From Membranipora membranacea (lineage: Eukaryota > Bryozoa > Gymnolaemata > Cheilostomatida > Membraniporidae), in the NCBI GenBank assembly GCA_914767715.1, contig OU612067.1, forward strand, positions 3,844,001 through 3,908,000: a stretch of DNA of 64,000 bases, read 5' to 3'. The notes beneath the pieces were generated by a model that worked only from the letters and a program-made list of their open reading frames with translations, searched no databases and was not told where the DNA came from. Made by a program: the position numbers and the translations under genes. Positions 54,885-64,000 of the stretch are shown here, in pieces; the stretch's first letter is position 1; the number at the start of each line of letters is the position of its first letter.

Positions 54885-56340
54885 GTGTCCAAGGAAGCCA
54901 TTGAGGATGTATCAATTCCTCTACATGATATTATCAACCACTCACTCGACACTGGCACATTCCCTGATATGTGGAAACGCGCGCAAGTAGTTCCAGTACC
55001 GAAGACCAAAACTCCCACCATCTACAAAGACTTCCGACCCATCAGCCTATTATTTCATCTCGGCAAACTCCTAGAGCAGGTGATCCTAAGTAAGATGACG
55101 ACACATCTTGCTGATGTAATAGATGTGAATCAATATGCCTACCAACAGAAACTGAGTACCACTGACGCACTACTGCAGCTACTCGATGACTGGACATCAG
55201 CTCTTGATCAGAACTCAAACATTAAATTTGTCCAGAACGCAGTTTTAGATTTTTCAAAGGCGTTCGACAGAATGCAACACCCGATCTTATTGTCTAAAAT
55301 GAACTCGCTAGGATTTAATTCCAATGTTATCAACTTGGTAGGAAGTTTTCTAAATTCAAGACAGCAGTGTGTCAAGTTTTCTGGACAATTTTCCACATAC
55401 AAGCCCATTGATGTTGGTGCACCACAAGGCACTAAGCTTGGGCCTATTCTCTGGCTGATATACGTTAATGACTTGAAAGCTGAAGGTTTTAATTGTGTGA
55501 AGTACGCAGATGACACCACATTTTATAAGCCTATTGTAAACCTCACCGATGACAATGTCTCTGATGCTATATCAAATGCTAATAGTTGGTCTTTAGAAAA
55601 CAGTATGCTTCTCAACTCAAGTAAGACTGTTGTATTGAATATTGCTTTTTCTGACCGACCTGGTATGAACCTCGATGTAAACCCCAGTGATGATACTTTT
55701 ATCTCCCCATCTAAATCTGCTAAACTATTAGGAGTCACTGTAGACTCTCAACTGTCTTTTAGTGACCACATAGACTCTGTCGTGAGCAAATGCAATTGCA
55801 GACTGTATCTGATGAAGCAGCTTAAGACCATGGGTATGAACACCGCAGGACTGATAACATTCTATGCTGCCAATGTCAAACCCGTTCTTTCCTACGCCTG
55901 CCCAGTATGGTTTCAGTTTATCTCCGAAGCCGATAAAGAGAAACTAGAGAAAGTGCAGAGATACGCTACACGCATGATGATGCCACACATAGAGCACTAT
56001 GACGATAGACTGACCAAGCTAGCCTTACCCTATATATCCAACTTCTTAATGTCTCTATGCAGCGAACACTTTTTAAAAATTTCAACCAATAATACCCATC
56101 CGCTGAACAATAGAATCAGACCTAACACTCAAAGAAAATCCGCCCGTAAAGCAGTAATCGACAAATACCGACCCAGCAAATGCCGCACTGTAAAACGGCA
56201 GAACAGCTTTTTTGAATTTTATATGAGATTTTTCAACTAGTGCAATATTTTTCCATCAATTTTTATGTAAACATTTCAATTTTGTCAACCTTTTTAGGAG
56301 TGATACCGGAAATGTCCAAATAAACAAACATCAAACATTC
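54885..56340 (+). mobile_element. LINE RT inserted in the Gypsy pol gene
   Basis: An unbroken 451-codon frame (to 56240) with non-LTR RT motifs: FRPISLLFHLGKLLE, LDFSKAFDRMQHP, GAPQGTKLGPILW, and the active site KYADDTTF, then the post-palm CPVWFQF. It starts inside the RT N-terminal part (5'-truncated), ends with a 3' tail AATAAACAAACATC, and separates Gypsy protease from Gypsy RT. It is the best preserved RT in the window and a different family from the LINEs at 4412 and 42300. The apparent overlap with the protease frame is accidental. Confidence 0.8.
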
Positions 56341-56349
56341 TGTATCATC

Positions 56350-57553
56350 GCAATTTTCTATTGTTTTTGAGGGTTTAGGAAAACTAGACTGTACACATGC
56401 ACTAAGGATAAAAGATGATGCTAAACCTGTCATACAGAGCCCTCGTAGAGTACCTTTTAGGATAAGAGATAAATCACGCTCTACATTAGATTCTATGGAA
56501 GCCTCACACTATAGTTAAGGTCAAAATCCCTACTGATTGGGTACACCCTATAGTAAATATACTGAAGCCAGATGGTTCACTGAGGGTTTGTCTGGACCCC
56601 ACTGAGCTAAACAAGTGCATCGAAAGGGAGCATTATGCTTTGCCTACTGCAAGTGAGATATTTTCCAGGATTTCTGGATCCCGTGTGTTCTCAACTCTAG
56701 ATGCAACGTCAGGTTTCCTTCAGTTAGAACTAGATGAAGCTAGCAGCTATCTTACAACATTTGCCACACCATTTGGGCGATACAGATTTCTTAGACTGAC
56801 ATATGGCATGAGTTCTGCCCCAGAAGTTTTTCACAGGACCGTAAATGAGTTATTTTGTGATATTGCGAGTGTTGAGACATATGTTGATGATATTTTGATA
56901 CATGCACCCACAAATGCGGAGCATGATAAAATTCTAAAAGCTGTGCTAGCTAGATGTGAGAAGAAAAATCTCAGGCTAAATCTAAGCAGATGTAAATTTG
57001 AGAAAGCAGAACTCAAATATTTAGGTCACATAATTGGCAATGGCCAAATCAAGGCTGACCCCGAAAAAATTCAGGCCATAATAGAGATACCTGAACCAAG
57101 CTGCTCGGAGGAAGTAAAGCGCATCATAGGCATGGCTACGTAATTCCCGAAATTCTGTCCAAACCTCTCTGAAATTACAGCACTGTTGCGTAATCTGACA
57201 ACCAAAGGCGCTGAATTGGTTTGGGGCAAGCAGCAGCAAAATTCTTTGGATCAACTGAAGCAACTTTTAAGCGCAAGTCCTGTGGTAAACCTTTGATCCC
57301 AGTAAACCAGTCACGCTGAATGTAGATTCAAGTAAAAGCGGCATGGGAGCTGTCATCATGCAGGACGATCAGCCTATTGAATACGCGAGCTGTGCGTTAC
57401 CCCATGCTCAACAGGCATATGCTCAGATAGAAAAGGAATTCTTAGCAATACAGTATGGCCTTAATCACTTTAATCAGTATGTCTATGGACAACAGGTCCA
57501 TGTGGAGACTGACCACCTACCATTGTTAGGTATTATGAGGAAGGGTCTAAATT
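56350..57553 (+). pseudogene. Gypsy-type reverse transcriptase and RNase H remnant
   Basis: The connection VFEGLGKL lies near 56370. RT motifs follow: VNILKPDGSLRVCLDP, LDATSGFLQL, TFATPFGRYRF and the active site YVDDILIH (about 56880). RNase H begins at LNVDSSKSGMGAVI near 57320 and continues through EKEFLAIQYGL to ETDHLPLLGI. Frameshifts or stops occur near 56515, 57140, 57290 and 57553. Motif order and YVDD are typical of Ty3/Gypsy pol. Confidence 0.8.
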
Positions 57554-57555
57554 AG

Positions 57556-59112
57556 TTGACCCCTAGGCTGTTGCGCATGCGATTACAAACACAATATTAC
57601 GACTTCAGACTAACATTTAAGCCAGGCTCGAAAATGTTCATATCTGATACTCTGAGTCGCGCATACCTAGATGAGATATGCGAATTCCATGATGATTTTG
57701 TCACATGTGACTATAACCAGGTGCATGCTGTTGTCACTGGTATACTGTCAAACCCTTCACTCAAACAGAAATTCAAAAATGCAGTTTCTGATGACGCAAG
57801 CATGAAGGTACTTAAGTCATACATACTTGGCGGCTGGCCAAATAGCAAGCATGGCTGTATAGAACCACTAAACGCGTTCTTGAACGTGAAAGATGAGTTT
57901 TCCTCCCATGAAGACTTCATTCTGAGGAATAATCAGCTTGTAGTACCACTAGCAATGCGGCGAGCTGATGTACACAAAGGACATTTAGGGATATCAAAGT
58001 GCCATGAGCGTGCTAGAAATGCAGTTTATTGGCCTGGATATCATGGTCAGATTTCTGACATGGTAGAAAGCTGTAGCGTGTGTCAGGAAAATATGCGTGC
58101 TAATGCCAAAACAATACTTGAGCCATACGAAATACCAGAATACCCAATGCAGACTGTAAGCATGGATGTTTTTTACCTTGAAGGTAAAGAGTTTCTAGTC
58201 ACAGTAGACAGATTTTCAAAGAGGCCGAGCTGTTATGAGCTCAAACAATGCAGCTCAAAAGAAATCATCGAAATTCTTGATAGGCAATTTCTTGATTTTG
58301 GAAGACCTGAAACTATTATATGTAATGATGCCACATATTTCACATTATATGAGTTTCAATGCTTCACTGAAAGTGCAGATATAAAGCTTGTTACTGTCAG
58401 CCCATATACTTCTAGATCAAACGGCCCAGCAGAGAGCATGAATCAGACTGTAAAATCATGCCTAACTAAAGCTAAGCAGACAAATCACACTTTATTTGAT
58501 TTAATAAGAGCAATAAGGTCTGCGCCGATTGGTGATGGATTACCCTCCCCTGCAGTGCTTTTGCAAGGTAGAGCGCTGCGGAACCGTCCAAACATTACTC
58601 CAACACAGCTAAAACATCAGAATATAGTCTTGGAAAGTATCGATAGGCGCTTAAGGCAGCGACATGCTAGAGGTAACAATGATAATAAGGCAAGCAAGCC
58701 TAGCGAATTTGAGTTTATTGAAGGGATGGATGTGTGGAGGAAATCAGGACATAGAAAATGGTTAGAGGACAAGATCATTGGCCATGCATATACCCCAAGA
58801 AGCTTTATGATTGAACTAGCTGACGGCCGGGTATTCAGATGCAATCAGTCGTATCTTAGGGCAAGGAAACCTGTAGTTCAGACTGAGGTCAACCGAGATT
58901 CACCTCAGAGACCATCTCGACTAATCAACAATAGTAATATAAGGGCAAGAGAGCATAATGGCCCCACAACTCAAGCAGCACAAATATCCAGCTCTAGTGC
59001 TCCCAGACATACCCCCAGTTTGCAATCAAGATCCAGTGTGCCCACAAGGTCTGGGCGGACATCAAACCCTGGCAATCTATTTGGGTACAAAAAGGATTTT
59101 GGTGTTCTCTAG
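57556..59112 (+). CDS. Gypsy-type integrase, long open piece
   Basis: A 518-codon open frame following a single TAG. It holds the end of RNase H (DTLSRAYL), an H2C2-like zinc domain (HKGHLGISKCHERAR … CSVCQENM), and the catalytic core with three acidic residues: D in VSMDVFYLEG, D in ICNDATYF, and E in NGPAESMNQTV. A C-terminal tail follows (WRKSGHRKWLEDKIIG … YLRARKP). No 3' LTR or env-like frame follows; it ends 175 bp from the lysozyme stop codon on the opposite strand. Confidence 0.8.
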   Translation: MTPRLLRMRLQTQYYDFRLTFKPGSKMFISDTLSRAYLDEICEFHDDFVTCDYNQVHAVVTGILSNPSLKQKFKNAVSDDASMKVLKSYILGGWPNSKHGCIEPLNAFLNVKDEFSSHEDFILRNNQLVVPLAMRRADVHKGHLGISKCHERARNAVYWPGYHGQISDMVESCSVCQENMRANAKTILEPYEIPEYPMQTVSMDVFYLEGKEFLVTVDRFSKRPSCYELKQCSSKEIIEILDRQFLDFGRPETIICNDATYFTLYEFQCFTESADIKLVTVSPYTSRSNGPAESMNQTVKSCLTKAKQTNHTLFDLIRAIRSAPIGDGLPSPAVLLQGRALRNRPNITPTQLKHQNIVLESIDRRLRQRHARGNNDNKASKPSEFEFIEGMDVWRKSGHRKWLEDKIIGHAYTPRSFMIELADGRVFRCNQSYLRARKPVVQTEVNRDSPQRPSRLINNSNIRAREHNGPTTQAAQISSSSAPRHTPSLQSRSSVPTRSGRTSNPGNLFGYKKDFGVL

Positions 59113-59286
59113 TGTGTGAGGATATTTTTAATCAATAGTATTTAGGTCAAGCATCAATGTAGTGGAATTTTCCTGTTGTAGATTTTAGAACCTACATTCA
59201 TTTTAATCAAGTTTGTGTGTTTAACCTTAATTCGCTACCACTGATTTTGTTTTCATAAACTGCTGACTATTAAGACATTTTTAATT

Positions 59287-60608
59287 TTAGTATGTTTCCC
59301 AAAGAAAATGATCATGATCAAAGATTCTACCATATGTATGACAACACATATCGGTTACAGTTCCTCCTAGATGCGCAGCGCATGCAGCCTGATGGATTTG
59401 CATGAACAGCTTGATACACCATCTTGCACATGTGTCATCAAATGAGCAAGTCTGCCAATCCCAACCAGCTAGCAAAATATAGACAAAAGAGCATTGACAA
59501 ATCTTCACATCGAGAAAGGCATGTCATCAATGCTTCGGTTACGGTGCGAAAGTCAGTGGAAAGAAGGCAAATCTACACCAATTAAACATGTAAGTCTTCA
59601 TTCTGAACTATCCCAATGTTCAAATAACAGAAACACTTTCCCCTACAAACTCACAATCTGAATTCTGCTTGCAGGATAGTTTGGTGATTAATACTGCAGC
59701 ACATCAATTGCGGCTCTACTTTCTAACGATCACTTAACAAAAACCCCTTCCAAATTTAGGTACTCAGTCTAGGAACACATTTGCCTTGACAGTGTGCAAA
59801 TGCACAGAGGGTATTGCTTAAATCATTCATTTTCAAGAAAAGCTTGGTTTCTGCCAAAGTCATATTGATTTTAAAAATAATCATTGCATTACCACAACAT
59901 TATGCTATACAGATATCTCACATGGTATTAAGAAAACAATTAAGTTGTTTTTAAAAATAAAAATCAGATGAGTCATGTTTAGAATCTGAAATAAAACTTT
60001 GTTCAGGAACTGAAAATATATTATCATTATTTTCTCATTGAATGATTAATAACCTTAAATTGTTAAACTTTGGACAAGTGCATAATGATATTGTAAATAA
60101 AAATATTATATGATTCAACCATAAAATAAACATGTACAAACCTTCTGGAATACTGCAGGTATCGTAGAAGGCTTCGCTAATTCTGTACTCCCCACATTTC
60201 TCTACACCATCAGTGGTATCACAGGTATTAGCTGTCCCATTTTCAACCTAAAAAACACATCAAACTCACGATCAAAAGACTACCGACGGGATAATATTAG
60301 TTCTCCTCTACAACACAGATATTAAAATTCCGACTTGCCTAGAGCAATGCAAAAAATTGATAAAGCTACCAAAATAAACGTCCAGTTCCTCAATAGAATT
60401 CAAAGCAAGCAAGTTGACTTTCATCAGCAAAAGCCAGTAAAAGTGTATTAAAAATCTAGCTCCATAACCCCATTCAAGCATTGCAACTCTCTCATAAAAA
60501 AATATGTCTTACCGTTTTGAGGCAGTCAATGCATGATTCGGTGATCAAGCAGTTGCCACTTGAAACAAGAGCTGAGAAAACAACAAGAACTGTAACCAAA
60601 TTATTCAT
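59287..60608 (-). CDS. i-type (invertebrate/destabilase) lysozyme, 127 aa, 3 exons
   Basis: Exons 60608-60513, 60247-60142 and 59468-59287 join in phases 0 and 1 to 128 codons including TAA. Exon 1 encodes a signal peptide (MNNLVTVLVVFSALVSSGNC) and CIDC. Exon 2 carries VENG and CDTTD, matching the positions of the catalytic Glu and Asp of clam-type i-lysozymes, then CGEYRISEAFYDTC, equivalent to the family motif CGxxQIKxxYxxDC. Exon 3 gives WDWQTCSFDDTCARWC and CCHTYGR with a His/Asp-rich end. Length and cysteine richness fit a secreted muramidase that cleaves peptidoglycan, in digestion or defence. The usual ESGC cysteine is missing (ENGT), so one disulfide differs and activity is uncertain. 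Confidence 0.8.
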
Positions 60609-60687
60609 TGTGACAATTTTAAATCTTTTTGATGTTCAGCCGATAGTGCCTTCAGATCGTAACTGGTTGTCAAGTGAGATACAGCTC

Positions 60688-60695
60688 TTTATATA
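60688..60695 (-). promoter_or_regulatory. TATA box of the lysozyme gene
   Basis: TATATAAA on the minus strand, 80 bp before the ATG at 60608, a spacing like that of the three peptide genes. Confidence 0.6.
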
Positions 60696-60729
60696 TAGCT
60701 CAGATATGATCAGGTTGCGGATAGATTAG

Positions 60730-61750
60730 AGCTTTAACTGTTTTACTTGACTGCACCATTTGACTGCACCTGCAGCTCTTTGGAATAGTGGCTGAATATC
60801 AATACAATGGTATTCCTGTTATATAATTTATTTCAACTCTGGTTGATGCCATTTACAATAATGCTTTCTATCTTGAAAATCATTGGTTAGTTTGAACCGT
60901 TGCCGAATCTCGATTTGATCATATTATATACAGAATAAACATGGGAATCTCATACTTATTTATTTACATGGTTTTTGATTGCATAGTTTCCTATCTGACA
61001 GACCGATGACTCATATATTTATAGAAAATGTGTTCTTTTGAAGCTGAAGGTTGTCAATCTGGTACAGAGAATGAGTGAAATACTTTCTGTAACTAGACTC
61101 TGAACGTAAAATCATCTCTACTGAAGCTGAGAGATACTTTTATAAGCTTCCAATGATATCCATCCTGCACACATTTATTTTGGCAAAAGTTAATAAATTC
61201 CAAAATTCATTGATAAAGCTGTACCACACCCAAATTCACGAAGAAAACATTTATGCTTATGTACAATATAGTCGAGCCAATCAAAGAGCTGATTGTTGAT
61301 GGAGGAAATTATCTAGCACTAAAGCGCCTGTAGAAGTTCTCTTTGTTCAAACATGATGGAGTTTTAATTTTTACTTGTCGATACTGGAGCATTTTTCATC
61401 CCATAAGGTTATTTTATATATAATCAAATGCTAGATATGAGTCATATATGTGTAATAAATCAATCAACACAGAGTCAGCAGTAAACATTTAATATAAATG
61501 TAAGAATTTTGATAATAGATTGTGTAGATTTTGTCCGCCCAAAAGCCAATGCAGAAATGAGAACAAGCTTAGGTCAAAAACACACTATGGTACAACAACA
61601 CTTTGAGGACACAATTCCCAGTTTTGTTAAGAATTTTGATTTCATTATCACAGACAGCATGCATGTTCTTACATAGCTGAATTCTAAGTATTATTATAAG
61701 CATTATAAATAGTTAGGTTAGAAGGTTGATGCTTCCTGCCATTTTATAGC
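60730..61750. other. Non-coding stretch upstream of the lysozyme gene
   Basis: No gene or repeat recognised. Confidence 0.35.
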
Positions 61751-64000
61751 AGGTGTCAATTTTAACAACATTTCTAGGATTTGAGTGTCGAATCACCTAA
61801 GTTTAAAAACTACACGAAGACCAGAATCATAATTAAGTCAGGCAGCTAGTTCAGCAGTAATCATTGAATAGTTTTAGAAAAATAAATGGTATAGCACTTC
61901 TTTGTTATATTTTTGTTTTGTGTAAGAAACTGTTTCCTATGCCCAGTGGCAGTTTTCTGAGCTTGCATCAATAGCGAGCAATGGGACAATTTTTACTCGG
62001 TCCATAATTTTTACTCAGAAGAACTGTAAAGGTCTTGCGCAACTAATGCAGGACTGGAGGTTTGACTGTATATTGATTTGACCTTTGAGTAGACTTTGAG
62101 TTAACCATCACAGATATTCATTCCTTGGATATGAGTAGAGTAGACCAACCACTCTTATTTTTGAGGCAGAAATTCACAGAAAATATATGAAAGGGTTGAT
62201 TTTGTTTGTGGTACAGAAAATGGAGAATTCTTCGCCTAGCTACTGATTATGCCACTAAAATGAAGCCCAAGTCTTTGACAGGCTGCTTGCCAGTGAGTAA
62301 AGTTTGTTTTCACTTATTGTAGGTTCAGGAAATCATGCATACAGTAAAACACTGAACAGAACAAAAGTCAACATTTATTCCTAATAGCTGGCAACATCTG
62401 CACTATCTAGCCAATATTACAAAATAATTAATAATTAAAGGGTATAAAAAACTTACACCCTTACATCATGAATTCCCCGCCTCCCTTTCTCTGATCAATT
62501 AATTCATATTGTGTGGGATGGCAATGTTTTGCCCTCTAAAAAATGGAAGAAGAATACTGAAAGCTGTGATAGTTGGCAGTTCAGTAGTTAGCTGAGAGGA
62601 AGGAAATGAGACCCACAACTATGAGGGAATTTTCTAATAAATCAACTTAATCAACATAGTGAATTCATGCTCAATCACAAGATATGGACAAGAAGGGTAA
62701 ATTCTGGGTTAGGAATGGTAACATTGCAGGTGAATAACCCTTTCCAAAAATGATATTATCACACATATAACCACTATGAAAGTATCTAAGCTTGCGATGG
62801 TAAATAGAAAGCTGATCATTGCATGAGGAAGTTGTCTAGCTTCAAACTGCCTGAAGATGTCCAATGGGTAGCAATTTTCATCTCAATTATACACTTCGCT
62901 GTTAACAGCAAAATGTTTCATCTTGATTGTATTGGATCAAATAAGAAATGATGACGAGATTTGAATGATAATTATAGTTATAATTCAGGAGGATATAGTC
63001 TTTACACACATTTACTTCCTCATAGAGTTTAATACTGGCTAAGCTCTTTATAATTATATCCTTTGCATACTTAAATTGACAGGCGATGACAACACGCTAA
63101 TCAGCTCAAAGAACTGAGGCTCGTCCAGCACGCACAAAAACAAATTATACTGTTGTAGCTGTAATTTTGTTATCTGATCCAGACTATAGTGTCAACAAAA
63201 CCAAATTTCCTCATAGGGAAGAAGTAAACACTGGCTGGACTCTCTTAGTATAGAAGAGGAAGCATCAGATTAAGAACTAAGTGTCACTGCAACCAAACTT
63301 CCTCGAAGTCAGCTTGTAAACATTGGTGGGACTTTTTCATGGAGAAACTGTCACAAGCGAGAAAGGTCCGTTCTCTAGATTCACAAATATTCGTACATGG
63401 GACAACATATTCATTATGAAAAAAAATGACGATGATTTATGCTTCACCAATTATGCACAGCAAAATCGTTTAGCTATTATTTGAGACAATCAGGCAGGGT
63501 TATCCGGAAGCACTTTTAGAATTAATGTATTGAATCACCTAGGTTTAAAAACTACACAAAGACCAGAACAATAAGACAGGCAGCTAAAAACGTTTTGTAG
63601 TACTTTTTTGTTATATTTATGTATTGTGTTTGCTGAGCTTGTAAAGAAAATATCCCTCTGTTGCGTCGATAGCGAGCAAGGGGACAATTTTTACTCAGTC
63701 CATAATTTTGTACTCCGAAGAACTCTTCCCACTGTAAAGGTATTGCACAACTAATACAGGACTAGTTCTTTGACTGTATATTGATTTTGCCTTTCACTAG
63801 ACCTTGAGGTAACCAGATTTGAAAATATTTGAAATAGTGGTTATTAATTGTGGTACAGAGAATGAACAATTCTTTGCCTAGCCAGTAACTAAACTTTTGA
63901 AAGTCACTGATCATGCCACTTGAAGTTTTCATTTTATCTTGATTGTATTGGATCAAATCGGAAATGATGAGATTTGAGATTTGAAAGGTAATTATAGTTA
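61750..64000. repeat. Direct duplication (61750-62990 and 63510-64000), cut by window end
   Basis: Shared words in the same order include GAATCACCTA…GTTTAAAAACTACAC, GGGACAATTTTTACTC, CTGTAAAGGT, TGACTGTATATTGATTT, and CTTGATTGTATTGGATCAAAT at 62922 and 63937. No gene recognised in either part. Confidence 0.6.

Noticed and set aside
54685-54990. Protease-RT fusion frame
   Set aside because: The overlap arises where the LINE inserted into the Gypsy element; the two frames belong to different elements.

Overview
The window is AT-rich animal nuclear DNA. It has spliced genes with GT-AG introns, TATA boxes and AATAAA signals, several LINE clades, a Gypsy element, SINEs and DNA transposons. An i-type lysozyme and a chitin-binding (CBM14) module point to an invertebrate. 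I cannot name the phylum; cnidarian, lophotrochozoan or echinoderm-like animals would all fit. No rRNA, intact tRNA or CRISPR is visible. Most open frames are transposon pieces or chance; the host genes are short spliced ones that longest-ORF reading misses.

Layout. Positions 1-34060 are built from three homologous blocks. Block A (1-~3990) and block B (~6178-~11390) are in direct orientation. Block C is inverted (34060->33283, then 22411->18640). Each block carries one intact three-exon gene for a small secreted proline-rich, cysteine-rich peptide (1327-2783 minus, 7222-8262 minus, 21009-22081 plus). Because the blocks are homologous, each serves as an empty-site control for insertions in the others: a pair of U2-headed SINEs in A, a LINE 3' end and a polyadenylated 196-bp retrocopy in B, and a 10.87-kb element in C. 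That element (22412-33282) is flanked by the 9-bp duplication GTTATGCAA and has inverted ends made of AACTTGGCCC minisatellite, the architecture of foldback (FB/TU-type) transposons. It carries two LINEs, one of them in its right arm. Between B and C lie a hAT-type element (12601-13642) and three TTAA-flanked MITEs (16764-18387).

From 34 to 50 kb the window holds low-coding duplicated sequence and a candidate minus-strand gene with phase-compatible exons (42201-42101, 39214-39019 encoding a CBM14 domain, 38879-38810). A nearly full-length CR1/L2-like LINE (about 42300-46485) follows, then a second, truncated CBM14 exon (49451-49619) joined to a repeat. From 50 to 59 kb there are more U2-headed SINEs and a decayed Gypsy element (53880-59112) split by a LINE. 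A complete three-exon i-type lysozyme gene (60608-59287, minus) with a TATA box follows. The last 3 kb are non-coding with a direct duplication.

The host genes share a theme of secreted products (peptide family, lysozyme, chitin-binding protein), consistent with mucosal defence or an extracellular matrix role. That is inference. Much of the rest is a layered record of transposition whose order can be read from the nesting.
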